From DATFMP01 sp035266845 (GTDB lineage Bacteria > SAR324 > JACQKK01): a stretch of DNA of 64,000 bases. The translations under genes and the position numbers were made by a program. Location: the NCBI GenBank assembly GCA_035266845.1, contig DATFMP010000104.1, forward strand, positions 1 through 64,000, given 5' to 3'. This document shows positions 53,496 to 62,298 of the stretch, piece after piece. Every line of letters starts with the position of its first letter. Position 1 is the stretch's first letter. The notes below the pieces were generated by a model that had not been told where the DNA came from, searched no databases, and saw nothing but the letters and a program-made list of their open reading frames with translations.

Positions 53496-54653
53496 ATGGT
53501 GCCGGAAAAGCAGATTCTGCTGGTTGACGACGAGGCCTCCGTACGGGGCGTGTGGCAGCGCTATCTGGAGCGCTGGGGCTACTCGTACGACCTGGCGAGC
53601 TGCGGCAAGCAGGGGCTGGAGCTGGCGCGGGCCGGGGCCTACCAGATTGTCATCACCGACCTGGCCATGCCCGATGTGACCGGGCAGGTGCTGTTGCGCA
53701 CGCTCAAGCAGGAACGGCCCGAGCTGGCGGTCATCGTGGTCACGGGTCACGGCACGGTGGAGGTGGCCGTGGAAATCATGAAGGCCGGCGCCTACGACTT
53801 CATCACCAAACCGATCAACTTCGTGCACGCCGAACTGGTCATCAAGAACTGCCTGGAGCAAATGCAGGCACAGCAGGAAACCCGGCGTCTGCAACGCCTG
53901 GCGGCCGATCTGGAAGCGCTGAACGACCTGAAGGAGAAGTTCATCGCCATCACCAACCACGAGCTGCGCACGCCGGTGAGCGTGATCCGCAACGTGGCGG
54001 AGGCGCTGGAGCACGTGGTGAATGGCGACGCGGAGGCGCGCCCGCTGGTGGAGATGCTCTCGCGCTCCTCGGCCCAACTCGCCGAGATCGTGCAGCAGAT
54101 GCACGAGATCTCGCATGCGAAGTCCGACCGGCTACACCTGAAGCTCAGCCGCTTCCCGCTGGCCGCGTTGTGCCAGGAGGTGGTGGCGGAGTGCTGGCTG
54201 GTGCTGCAGCAACGGCGGCTACACCTGACTTGGTGCATCCCGGACGAATTGTCCATCCAGGCCGACCGTGCTAAGTTCAAAAAAGTGCTGCGGGAGCTGG
54301 TGCAGAACGCCATCAAGTTCACCGCGGACGAGGGCAGCATCGCGATCGAAGCCCATCGCGACAGCGACAACCGCCTGCGCCTCACCGTCACCGACACCGG
54401 TGTCGGCATACCCAAGGAAAATCTCGACCGCATCTTCGAACTGTTCTACGAGGTGGGCGATGCGCTGCATCACCACTCCTCGGCGGCCGATTTCCTGGGC
54501 GGCGGCATGGGGGTGGGGCTGAGCATCGTCAACGACATCGTGTCCGCGCACCAGGGCACCGTCGAGGTGGCCAGCACCGTCGGCAAGGGCTCGACCTTCA
54601 CCGTGATCCTGCCCCCGGGCGGTGCGGAGGCAGGCGCGGGAGGCGGGCAGTAA
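53496..54653 (+). CDS. Receiver-histidine kinase hybrid (REC first, no sensor domain)
   Basis: 385 residues. REC domain 1-125 with D11-D12 acidic pair, phosphoacceptor D55 (ITDLAMPD) and the KP lysine near 105. A short coiled coil leads to the HisKA helix with H155 (ITNHELRTP), then an HATPase_c domain (NAIKF, DTGVGIP, GGGMGVGLS). No membrane span or sensor domain: a cytoplasmic kinase that receives a phosphoryl group or signal through its receiver. Gene run with rnc and the fapA operon follows (25 bp gap). Confidence 0.9.
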   Translation: MVPEKQILLVDDEASVRGVWQRYLERWGYSYDLASCGKQGLELARAGAYQIVITDLAMPDVTGQVLLRTLKQERPELAVIVVTGHGTVEVAVEIMKAGAYDFITKPINFVHAELVIKNCLEQMQAQQETRRLQRLAADLEALNDLKEKFIAITNHELRTPVSVIRNVAEALEHVVNGDAEARPLVEMLSRSSAQLAEIVQQMHEISHAKSDRLHLKLSRFPLAALCQEVVAECWLVLQQRRLHLTWCIPDELSIQADRAKFKKVLRELVQNAIKFTADEGSIAIEAHRDSDNRLRLTVTDTGVGIPKENLDRIFELFYEVGDALHHHSSAADFLGGGMGVGLSIVNDIVSAHQGTVEVASTVGKGSTFTVILPPGGAEAGAGGGQ

Positions 54654-54678
54654 TGCGCACAAGGGCGCCGGAAAGGCC

Positions 54679-55407
54679 ATGGAGCAGCGGAGCATCGAAC
54701 AACTCTACGAGCGGCTGGGCTATGACTTCCGCGATGCCGCCCTGCTGCAGCTTGCGCTGACGCACACCTCCTTCTCCAACGAGAACCCCCGCCTGGCGCC
54801 GCAGCACAACGAGCGCCTGGAATTCCTCGGCGATGCCGTGCTGGATTTCGTGGTCAGCGACCTGCTGATGGCGCGCTATCCGGCCCTGCCCGAGGGCGAC
54901 CTCTCCAAGATGCGCGCCGGGCTGGTGAGCGAGGCGGGGCTGGCCGTGATCGCCCGCGAGCTGGAACTGGGCACCTTCCTGCGCATGGGGCGCGGCGAGG
55001 AGCAGTCCGGCGGGCGGGACAAGGACTCCATCCTCTCCAATGCCCTGGAGGCCGTGCTGGCCGCCGTGTACCTGGACAGTGCGCCGGACATGGGCATCGT
55101 CCCCATCCAGCAGGTGGTGCGCGAACTGTTCGAGCATCGGCTGGAGGAGGCCGGGCAGCCCCGGCAGCTGGAGGACTTCAAGACCGAGCTGCAGGAGCTT
55201 GTGCAGAGCCGCTTCAAGGATACCGTGCGCTACGTCATCATTCGCGAAGCGGGCCCGGACCACGATAAGCACTTCGAGGCCGCCGTGCTGTTCCAGGATC
55301 GCGAACTGGGCCGGGGCTCCGGGCGCTCCAAGAAGCAGGCCGAGCAGGATGCCGCGCGGCTGGCCCTGGAGGGCATGAAGTCCGAACGCGGGGAGGTGCG
55401 CCAGTGA
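54679..55407 (+). CDS. rnc: Ribonuclease III
   Basis: 242 residues. Endonuclease domain with signature NERLEFLGDAVLDFVVSDLL (metal-binding E48, D52) and LEAVLAAVYLDS, then a C-terminal dsRNA-binding domain (DFKTELQELVQ.. GRGSGRSKKQAEQDAARLAL). It processes rRNA precursors and double-stranded RNA, and could cut the pnp leader hairpin. The ATG at 54679 was chosen as the first start of conserved sequence. Overlaps rluB by 4 bp. Confidence 0.96.
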   Translation: MEQRSIEQLYERLGYDFRDAALLQLALTHTSFSNENPRLAPQHNERLEFLGDAVLDFVVSDLLMARYPALPEGDLSKMRAGLVSEAGLAVIARELELGTFLRMGRGEEQSGGRDKDSILSNALEAVLAAVYLDSAPDMGIVPIQQVVRELFEHRLEEAGQPRQLEDFKTELQELVQSRFKDTVRYVIIREAGPDHDKHFEAAVLFQDRELGRGSGRSKKQAEQDAARLALEGMKSERGEVRQ

Positions 55408-56186
55408 GCACCGCGGAGATCCGGCTCAACAAGGCCATTGCCCTGGCCGGGCTGGCCTCCCGTCGCGAGGCGGACGCGCTGATCCGCCGCGGGGAGGTGC
55501 GCCTGAACGGGCAGGTGGTGCGCGAGTTGGGCACCACCATGGTGCCCGGCGCGGACGACCTGGAGGTGAGCGGGCAGCCCGTGGCGGTGCCGACGGCTTT
55601 GCAGGCGGAGCTGTGGGCGCTCTACAAGCCGAAGGGCTGCGTTTCCACGCTGCACGATCCGGAGGGCCGGCCGTCCCTGGCCGACCTCTTGCCGCGCCAC
55701 AGCGGCCGGCTGTTCCCCATCGGCCGGCTGGATTACGATGCGGAGGGGCTGATCCTACTGACCAACGACGGCGCGCTGGCGCACCGCGTGGCGCACCCGT
55801 CTTTCGGCGTGGAGAAGATCTACCTCGTCAAGATCAAGGGCCTCATCGCGCCCGAGGCGCTGCACCGCCTGGGGCAAGGACCGCGGCTGGAGGGGCGGCA
55901 GCGCCAGCCCGTGCGGGCGCGCATCCTGCACACGCACAACGACAAGACGTGGCTGGAGGTGACCCTGCGCGAGGGCATCCAGCATCACATCAAGAAGATG
56001 TTCGCCGCAGAGGGCCACCGCGTGCTGAAGATCAAGCGCTATCAGGTGGGCCCGGTGGAGCTGGGCGACCTGCAGCCCGGCCAGTTGCGCAAGCTGGGCC
56101 GGCCAGAGATGGATGCCCTGCTGCACGGCGCGAAGTCCGTGCGGCCCCGCCCGGCGGGGCGTCGTGCCCGCGTGCAGCCGGCATGA
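55404..56186 (+). CDS. rluB: RsuA/RluB-family rRNA pseudouridine synthase
   Basis: 260 residues. S4 RNA-binding domain (1-60; ASRREADALIRRGEVRLNG), catalytic D110 in GRLDYDAEGLILLTNDG, and LTNDG..H. The family modifies 23S or 16S rRNA; RluB is the nearest guess, so the symbol is tentative. The start is GTG, sharing GTGA with the rnc stop. fapA starts 16 bp after its stop. Confidence 0.85.
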   Translation: MSTAEIRLNKAIALAGLASRREADALIRRGEVRLNGQVVRELGTTMVPGADDLEVSGQPVAVPTALQAELWALYKPKGCVSTLHDPEGRPSLADLLPRHSGRLFPIGRLDYDAEGLILLTNDGALAHRVAHPSFGVEKIYLVKIKGLIAPEALHRLGQGPRLEGRQRQPVRARILHTHNDKTWLEVTLREGIQHHIKKMFAAEGHRVLKIKRYQVGPVELGDLQPGQLRKLGRPEMDALLHGAKSVRPRPAGRRARVQPA

Positions 56187-56202
56187 GTGGAGGAGCGAGG
56201 CG

Positions 56203-57864
56203 ATGACCGACGTGCAGCCAGAGGCGGCGGCCGGGCCGGATCCCTACTACGAGATCCGCATCACCGGCAAGCAGGTCTTCCTGCGCGTGCACCCGCCGGA
56301 AGGGGGCCGGCGCGCCAGCCTGGGCGACATCCAGAAGGAGCTGCGGCGTCGCGATGTGCCCTATCGGCACGAGATCCTGTTCGAGATCTACCGCCGCGCC
56401 GCCAACGAGTTCGAGCTGCTGGCCAACCAGGAGATCACCCGCTTCGACGTGCAGGTGGAGGTCTCCGAGGACGCGCAGCAGGCCTTCATGAGCATCGTGC
56501 CGCCGGACCGCGGCCAGGATACCCTCACACCGGCCCGCATCAAGGACGCCCTGGAGGTCGTGGGCGTGCAGAAGGGAATCAACTACGAGGTCATCAAGGA
56601 GGTGCTGCTGGAGCAGGCGGCGGCCGAGCAGGTGCTGGTGGCCCAGGGGCGGCCGAAGGTGGACGGGCGGGATGGCCGCGTCGAGCTGGCCAATCCCCCC
56701 AGCGAGGCCGTGTGGGTGGAGGACAACACGGCGGACTATCGCGAGCTGAACCTCATCAACAACGTGGTGGAGGGCGACGTCATCGCCCGCATCACCCACC
56801 CCACCTCGGGCCAGGACGGCTACGACGTGCACGCGCACGTGTTGCGGGCGCGTCCGGGCAAGCGCCCGCGCCTCAAGCTGGGCCGCAACGTGCGCCTGAA
56901 CGAGGAGAACACGGAGCTGTACGCCGCCAAGGCCGGCTACGTGGTGCGCCGCGGGGACAAGATCTCCGTGGAGAACATCCTGGACGTGAACAACGTGGAC
57001 GCGGAGACGGGCAACATCCGCTTCCATGGCGTCGTGCGCGTGCGGGGGCAGGTGGAGGATGCCTATGTGGTCGAGGCGGAGAAGGGCATCGACGTGGGGG
57101 GAACGGTGGGCAAGGCCACGCTGCGCTGCAAGGGCGATATCCGCATCCACGGCGGCGCCTTCGGCGCCACGCTGGAGTGCGACGGCACCCTGTTCGCGGG
57201 GTTCCTCTCCGAGTGCCACGTCAAGGCCGGCGGCCAGGTGGTCGTGGACGAGTACATCCTGCACAGCCAAGTGGCCGCCAAGCGCAGCATCAAGGTGACC
57301 CGCGAGCCCCAGGGCTTCATCACGGGCGGACGCGTCAAGGCGGGCACGGAGATCTGGGCGCCCGTCGTGGGCTCGGACGTGAGCGAGGTGCCTACCCAAC
57401 TGGAGGTGGGCGGCGGCGTCAACATCCGCAAGCGCTACGATGCCCTGCAGGAGCGCATCGAGACCAACCTGGCGGCGTTCGACAGTGTGCGCAAGAACCT
57501 GACCTACCTGCAGCACCAGCGCGAGTCCGGGGCGGAGGTGGACGACCGCAAGCGCGAGACCTACGAGACCATGGTCGGTTCGGGGCACAAGCTGATCGAC
57601 GAGCTGCTGCGCCAGGCGGAGCTGCACCACGAGCTGCTGCGCTCCCTGGCCGAGCCGGAGGAGGAGATCGGCATGGTGCTGGTGGCGCAGCAGGCCAACC
57701 CCGGCTGCACGGTGCAGATCCAGACCAGCAAGGTCAACCTGCGCGATCCGGTGGAGTCCTGCGCCTTCATGTTGATGTCCGGGGCGCTGAAGGCCATGCC
57801 CTATGCCCAGGCCCTGCGGCTGCTCAAACAGCAGCAGGCCCAGCGCGCCCGCATGACACTCTAG
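56203..57864 (+). CDS. FapA-family protein (DUF342, flagellar assembly protein A)
   Basis: 553 residues. N-terminal alpha/beta region (1-190) then the repetitive beta-helix-like DUF342 core (about 190-430) rich in short VxGxV and GGTVGKATLRCKGDIRIHGG-type turns, then a long coiled coil (about 430-500) and a compact C-terminal beta domain. FapA-type proteins are cytoplasmic, linked to flagellar placement and to c-di-GMP or type IV pili control in different bacteria; the precise role is unsettled. GGAGG-like purine run precedes the ATG. First of the four gene set that ends in the NifH-like ATPase. Confidence 0.88.
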   Translation: MTDVQPEAAAGPDPYYEIRITGKQVFLRVHPPEGGRRASLGDIQKELRRRDVPYRHEILFEIYRRAANEFELLANQEITRFDVQVEVSEDAQQAFMSIVPPDRGQDTLTPARIKDALEVVGVQKGINYEVIKEVLLEQAAAEQVLVAQGRPKVDGRDGRVELANPPSEAVWVEDNTADYRELNLINNVVEGDVIARITHPTSGQDGYDVHAHVLRARPGKRPRLKLGRNVRLNEENTELYAAKAGYVVRRGDKISVENILDVNNVDAETGNIRFHGVVRVRGQVEDAYVVEAEKGIDVGGTVGKATLRCKGDIRIHGGAFGATLECDGTLFAGFLSECHVKAGGQVVVDEYILHSQVAAKRSIKVTREPQGFITGGRVKAGTEIWAPVVGSDVSEVPTQLEVGGGVNIRKRYDALQERIETNLAAFDSVRKNLTYLQHQRESGAEVDDRKRETYETMVGSGHKLIDELLRQAELHHELLRSLAEPEEEIGMVLVAQQANPGCTVQIQTSKVNLRDPVESCAFMLMSGALKAMPYAQALRLLKQQQAQRARMTL

Positions 57865-57901
57865 GGCCGCGCGCCCCCTTATCCCCAGAGCCCATCCCAC
57901 C

Positions 57902-58741
57902 ATGGCCCAGACGAGCCGCGAGGAAGTCGAACGCGCCGTGCGCAACCTGCAGACGCTGCGGGGCCGCGACCTGCGCGACCTGCGGCTGGACGGGGCCGAC
58001 CTGCAGGGCGGCGTGTTCGAGCGCTGCAACCTGGCCGGCGCGCGCATGATCGGCGCCAAGCTGGACGGCGCGATCCTGCTCAACTGCAACCTCTCCAATG
58101 CCTCGCTGCGCATGGCGACCCTGCAGGAGGCCATGATCAAGGGCGGCACGCTGGACAGCGCGGACCTCAGCGACACGCTGATGATGGAGGCCTCGCTGAC
58201 CCAGCTCCAGCTCAAGAAGACGCGCCTGCGCGGGGCCAACCTCACTGGGGCCTTCCTGACCGACGTGCAGGCCCAGCTCGCGGACTTCGCGGGCGCCACG
58301 CTGCGGCGCGTGCTGCTCACCCGCTGTGCGTTCCTGGTGTGCGTGATGGACGATTGCGAGGCGGGTTTCTTGCAAGGATCCCGGACAGATTTCACCGGAT
58401 CTTCCCTCACCGGCGCGCAACTGGACCGGGCCGTGCTGCTCGGCGCGAACTTCGCCATGACGCGGCTGAACGGCGCCTCGCTGCGGGGCTGCCCCATGAA
58501 CAACGCCAACTTCTTCCATGCCGACCTGCGTGAAGCCCTCTTCACCAAGTCCAACATGGAGGGCTGCCACCTGCTGGGCGTGCAGGCGGAGGGCGCCCAG
58601 ATCAACGGCGCCAACCTGCGCAAGGCCTTCCTGAGCGAAGGGGACTTCACCGGCGTGGTGTTCGACGGCGCGCACCTGACCGAGGCCAAGACGGACGGCG
58701 CGGTGTTCACGGGCGCCAGCTTCGCGGGAACCCGGCGATGA
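57902..58741 (+). CDS. Pentapeptide-repeat protein
   Basis: 279 residues. From about residue 20 to the end there are continuous A(D/N)LxX five-residue repeats (LRLDGADLQGGVFERCNLAG and so on), forming a right-handed quadrilateral beta-helix. No enzyme motif and no membrane span; probably a cytoplasmic scaffold or DNA-mimic. It overlaps the next gene by 4 bp (ATGA) and follows fapA after 37 bp. Confidence 0.9.
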   Translation: MAQTSREEVERAVRNLQTLRGRDLRDLRLDGADLQGGVFERCNLAGARMIGAKLDGAILLNCNLSNASLRMATLQEAMIKGGTLDSADLSDTLMMEASLTQLQLKKTRLRGANLTGAFLTDVQAQLADFAGATLRRVLLTRCAFLVCVMDDCEAGFLQGSRTDFTGSSLTGAQLDRAVLLGANFAMTRLNGASLRGCPMNNANFFHADLREALFTKSNMEGCHLLGVQAEGAQINGANLRKAFLSEGDFTGVVFDGAHLTEAKTDGAVFTGASFAGTRR

Positions 58742-59544
58742 TGCGCGCGGGGCTCGCCACGGGCCTGGTCATCACGGCCCTGCTGCTCGCCACCCCGGCT
58801 CGCGCGGAGTACCGCGCCTACCAACTGGAGGTGGTGGACCTGTACGACTGCCGCATCAACAAGCGCGAGACCTGCCACTCCGCACAGGTAACCACCGCGT
58901 TCGATCCCCAGCAGTACCTGATCACCCACGGCGGCCCGTACCACATCGGCGTGCTGATGCTGGCCACCTGGATGTGCTACGGCGACACCTCGTACTACAA
59001 ACTGGTCTGCCCGCGGCCCCCGCCCCGTAAGCCCAAGTTCAAGGTGGGCGACGACGTGGTGATCACGCTGCAGAAGCACATCACCGAGGGCTGGCACGGA
59101 AAGGTGGAGGTGGCGTACTACCAGGCCTCCGTGCGCTCCAACGTCTACGGCGTGCGCTTCCCGGACCGCCGTGGCGTCTACGCCCGCTACTTCCAGAAGG
59201 ACCTCAAGCTGGCCGCCCCGGCCCCGGCCGGTGCCGGCCCGGGCACGACGGCCGCCGCGGGCGCATCCAGTGGCACCCAGGGCACCCCGGCCACCGCGGG
59301 CGGCGGTGCCGCACCCGCTGCCCAGCCCGGCGCAGCGACACCCGCCGCCACCCCAGCCTCGGCGACTCCCGCCGCAGCAACGCCCGCCACGGCATCGCCT
59401 GCGACCGTCACGCCACCGGCTCCGGTCGGCTCCGCAGCGGCCCCGGCCCCGTCGGGCCTGGCGGCTCCGCCCACCACTACCAGCGCGCCTCCGGCCGCGC
59501 CCGCGGGCACCCCGGGCCAACCCCTCGCGGCGCCGCCCAAATGA
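58738..59544 (+). CDS. Secreted SH3-like protein with Ala/Pro/Thr-rich tail
   Basis: 268 residues. Signal peptide 1-23 (ending ARA). The globular part (24-158) has four cysteines (C38, C46, C80, C91) that could form two disulfides, and a segment at about 102-155 that resembles an SH3/KOW-type barrel (VGDDVVI..GWHGKVEV..YGVRFPD..YARYF). Residues 160-268 are low-complexity Ala/Pro/Thr/Ser, probably a wall- or membrane-spanning tether. No known family. Shares ATGA with both neighbours. Confidence 0.8.
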   Translation: MMRAGLATGLVITALLLATPARAEYRAYQLEVVDLYDCRINKRETCHSAQVTTAFDPQQYLITHGGPYHIGVLMLATWMCYGDTSYYKLVCPRPPPRKPKFKVGDDVVITLQKHITEGWHGKVEVAYYQASVRSNVYGVRFPDRRGVYARYFQKDLKLAAPAPAGAGPGTTAAAGASSGTQGTPATAGGGAAPAAQPGAATPAATPASATPAAATPATASPATVTPPAPVGSAAAPAPSGLAAPPTTTSAPPAAPAGTPGQPLAAPPK

Positions 59545-60368
59545 GCAGCACGGCCATTCTGGGCAAGGGCGGGGTGGGCAAGACCTTCGTCGCGGCGCAC
59601 ATCGCGGCGGCGCTGGGCTACATGGGCGAGAAGACCCTGCTGGTGGGCTGCGACCAGAAGTGCGACACGGCCCGCGCCCTCACGCGCGAGGAGCGGCCCG
59701 CGCTCATCCACGCGCTGGAGCGGGTGGGCTTTGCCTACGACGAACTGGCGCTGAACGACCTGATCGTGCCGGTCAGCGAATACATCGACGTGCTGGAGCT
59801 GGGTCCCTCACCGCTGCTGGTGGGGCACTACGGCAGCGTGCTGGACGAGGCCTTCCACACCTTCGACCTGCACCAGCTCTGGGAGCGCTACCGGCACGTG
59901 ATCTTCGACGTGACCGACGAGCGCTTCGACGCCAACTACGCGCCGCTATTCCGCCGCGTCACGGGCGCCATCGCCGTCACCAACGAGAGCGCCGAGTCGC
60001 TGTTCGTGCTGAACCGCCTGCTGCGGGCCGTGCTGATCGGGGCGGACGAGCAGCACATGCGCATCAAGGTGCTGGGCGTCATCAACAACCGCTCGATCAA
60101 TCCCGTGCCCTTCGAGCGCTACACGCAGCGCTCCCGCGTGTTCCCCCTGCTCACCATCCCCGACCGGCCGGAGCTGGCGGCCCTGCGGCACTTCCACCGC
60201 ACGCTGCTCACCATGGAGCCCGAGCCGCCCCAGTTCAAGGCCGTCGTGGACGGCTTCATCCGCATCGCGGACCTGCTGCGCGTCGACCCCTTCGTGCTCT
60301 ACCCCCTGACGCCCCTCCCGGACGAAGAGATCTGGAAGCTGGAGCCGGCGCTGAGCCTGCCGAGCTAG
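59541..60368 (+). CDS. NifH/BchL-like P-loop ATPase
   Basis: 275 residues. Deviant Walker A GKGGVGKT at 8-15 and VGCDQKCDT at 36-43, matching the GCDPKADS/GCDPKHDS second motif of NifH and BchL. The cysteines that hold the 4Fe-4S cluster of NifH (AGRGVI and similar contexts) are absent, and the switch II region reads VIFDVTDERFDANYAP. So it is a nitrogenase-iron-protein-like ATPase without the cluster, which places it closer to MinD-type regulators. It ends the fapA-pentapeptide-secreted operon. A role in positioning or assembling that set is an inference. Confidence 0.85.
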   Translation: MSSTAILGKGGVGKTFVAAHIAAALGYMGEKTLLVGCDQKCDTARALTREERPALIHALERVGFAYDELALNDLIVPVSEYIDVLELGPSPLLVGHYGSVLDEAFHTFDLHQLWERYRHVIFDVTDERFDANYAPLFRRVTGAIAVTNESAESLFVLNRLLRAVLIGADEQHMRIKVLGVINNRSINPVPFERYTQRSRVFPLLTIPDRPELAALRHFHRTLLTMEPEPPQFKAVVDGFIRIADLLRVDPFVLYPLTPLPDEEIWKLEPALSLPS

Positions 60369-60395
60369 GCGCAACCTGGAACAGCCAGTGTCGAA

Positions 60396-60461
60396 TGGGG
60401 GCTTTGCCCCCATACCCCCAACAGCCAGCAGTTGCTCCCTGTACCCTATTTGCTGGATCAA
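60396..60461 (-). repeat. Interspersed two-hairpin repeat, copy C
   Basis: Inverted relative to copy A. On the - strand: GATCCAGCAAATAGGGTACAGGGAGC, a degenerate first hairpin, TTGGGGGTATG and the terminal GGGGGCAAAGCCCCC hairpin. It lies 27 bp after the NifH-like gene, in the convergent gap. Confidence 0.7.
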
Positions 60462-60531
60462 CTGATTTCCAAGGCCGCGCGACTGGCTCCGGCCGGCAAG
60501 CCCGGGCATTTTTGGCTCGCGCAGCAGCCTA

Positions 60532-62298
60532 TCAGCACACGGGCACGAAGCCGAAGGCGTTGACGTCCACCAGGCCACGGTTGGTGAGGCGCAGCTCGGG
60601 CACGACGGGCAGGGCCAGGAAGGCCATGCGCATGAACAGGTGCGGATCGCCGCCGATGCGCTGCACGGCCTCGCGGATGCGGGTATAGCCCGCCGCCACC
60701 TCCGGCAGGGCGCCTGTGGACATCAGCCCGGCGATCTCCAGCGGGAAGTGCTCCAGGCGGTCGGAGACCACCACCATGCCCCCGCCGTGAGCCACCAGGT
60801 GGTTCACGGCGCGCACCAGCGCCGCGTCGTCCACACCCATGGCGATGATGTTGTGGCTGTCGTGGGCCACGGTGGAGGCGATGGCGCCCTCGCGCAGCAG
60901 GCGCTCCACCAGTCCCACGGCGAAGGTGCCCGTGCCGTGGTGCCGCTCCACCACCACCAGCTTGGCCGTTTCCGCGTCCAGCGCCAGGGCTCCGTCGCGC
61001 ACCGGCAGCGTGCGCCGCAGGGCGCGCGTCCAGACGCCCGGGGCCAGCCCGATCACCCGCGCCTCGGCCCGGGTGCGGCCGCCGTTGCAGGGCAGCGCCA
61101 GGTCCGCCGGGGTCAGCGGGCGGGCCACGGCCAGCGGTCCCGCGTCGCCCGCGACGGGCGGACCCTCGCCGTTCGCCAGCAGCCGGCCCTGCTCCACCAC
61201 CACGCGCCCAGTGCGCACGACGGTCTCCACCTCCAGCCCCTCCAGCGAGCGCAGCACAATCAGGTTCGCCGCGCGGCCCGGGGCCACGGCGCCCGGCTCG
61301 GGGCGCCCGGTGAGGCGGAAGAACGGGGCGAAGTGCCGTGCCGTGTGCAGCGTGGCCAGGGCGATTGCGCGCACGGTGGCGCGCTCGAAGTCCTCCCCCG
61401 CCTCCAGCAGCACGGCGCGGGCGGCGCGCACGATGCGGTCCACGTGGCCGTCCGCGGCCAGCTCGGCCGGGTCCAGGTCGTCCGAGCAGAGCAGCACGCG
61501 CTCCAGGGCCGGGTGCGCGGCCAGCAGGCCGGGCAGCACGCGCGGCAGGTCCTTGGATGCGCTGCCGTAGCGCACGGCGACGCTCATGCCGCTCGCCAGC
61601 TTCTCCAGCGCCTCGGCGGCGCTGGTGCTCTCGTGGTCGAGCGTGATGCGCGCCACGCCATCGTTGCGGCCGTTGCTGATGTAGGCCCGCAGGTCGGCCC
61701 CGGTGAGGCCCGGGGCATGGCCATCCACCAGCCTGCCGCGCGCCAGCGTGGCATCCACCTTGGCGCGGGCATCGCCCCGGCCGTGTACGATGCCCGGGAA
61801 GTTCATCATCTCCGCCAGCCCATACACGCCCGGCTCGTCCAACAGTTCGGCGATGTCGCCCAGCGTGATCGCGGCGCCGGAATCCTCCAGCGCCGTGGCC
61901 GGCACGCAGGCCGGAATGCCCACGAAGATGTCCAGTGGGGCGTGCTCCGCGTGCTCCAGGAACAGCTCCACCCCGCGCCGGCCCTGCACGTTGGCGATCT
62001 CGTGCGGATCCACGAACACGGCCGTCGTGCCGCGCAGCACGGCCGCGCGGGCGAACGCCAGCGGACTGAGCAGGCTGCTCTCGATGTGCAGGTGGGCATC
62101 CATCAGCCCGGGGGCCACGAAGCGGCCCGAGACGTCCAGCACCCGCGCGGCCTGCACGCCCGCGGCGCTGCCTGCCGTGCCGCCGGGCAGCACGGTGGCG
62201 ATGCGGCCGTCCTGGACGCACACGTCCGCGCGGACGATGCGCCCGGCCTCCACGTCGATCACGTGGCCGCCGCTCAGCAGCAGATCGCAGGTGCTCAT
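60532..62298 (-). CDS. ade: Adenine deaminase
   Basis: 588 residues, the same length as E. coli Ade. Amidohydrolase metal motif DAHLHIES (H69, H71), FVDPHEIANV, and the C-terminal Ade domain with HGTGTFAVGLV and AHDSHNIIAMG. It converts adenine to hypoxanthine plus ammonia. The start overlaps the stop of hpt by 4 bp, so adenine to hypoxanthine to IMP salvage is encoded as a unit. Confidence 0.94.
   Translation of the reverse strand: MSTCDLLLSGGHVIDVEAGRIVRADVCVQDGRIATVLPGGTAGSAAGVQAARVLDVSGRFVAPGLMDAHLHIESSLLSPLAFARAAVLRGTTAVFVDPHEIANVQGRRGVELFLEHAEHAPLDIFVGIPACVPATALEDSGAAITLGDIAELLDEPGVYGLAEMMNFPGIVHGRGDARAKVDATLARGRLVDGHAPGLTGADLRAYISNGRNDGVARITLDHESTSAAEALEKLASGMSVAVRYGSASKDLPRVLPGLLAAHPALERVLLCSDDLDPAELAADGHVDRIVRAARAVLLEAGEDFERATVRAIALATLHTARHFAPFFRLTGRPEPGAVAPGRAANLIVLRSLEGLEVETVVRTGRVVVEQGRLLANGEGPPVAGDAGPLAVARPLTPADLALPCNGGRTRAEARVIGLAPGVWTRALRRTLPVRDGALALDAETAKLVVVERHHGTGTFAVGLVERLLREGAIASTVAHDSHNIIAMGVDDAALVRAVNHLVAHGGGMVVVSDRLEHFPLEIAGLMSTGALPEVAAGYTRIREAVQRIGGDPHLFMRMAFLALPVVPELRLTNRGLVDVNAFGFVPVC

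Noticed and set aside
56032..59520. Very long antisense open frame opposite rluB, fapA and pentapeptide genes
   Set aside because: Repetitive His/Leu/Arg composition and mirrors codon bias of the real genes on the + strand.
59541..60368. Nitrogenase iron protein or chlorophyllide reductase subunit
   Set aside because: P-loop motifs fit but cluster cysteines and partner genes are absent.
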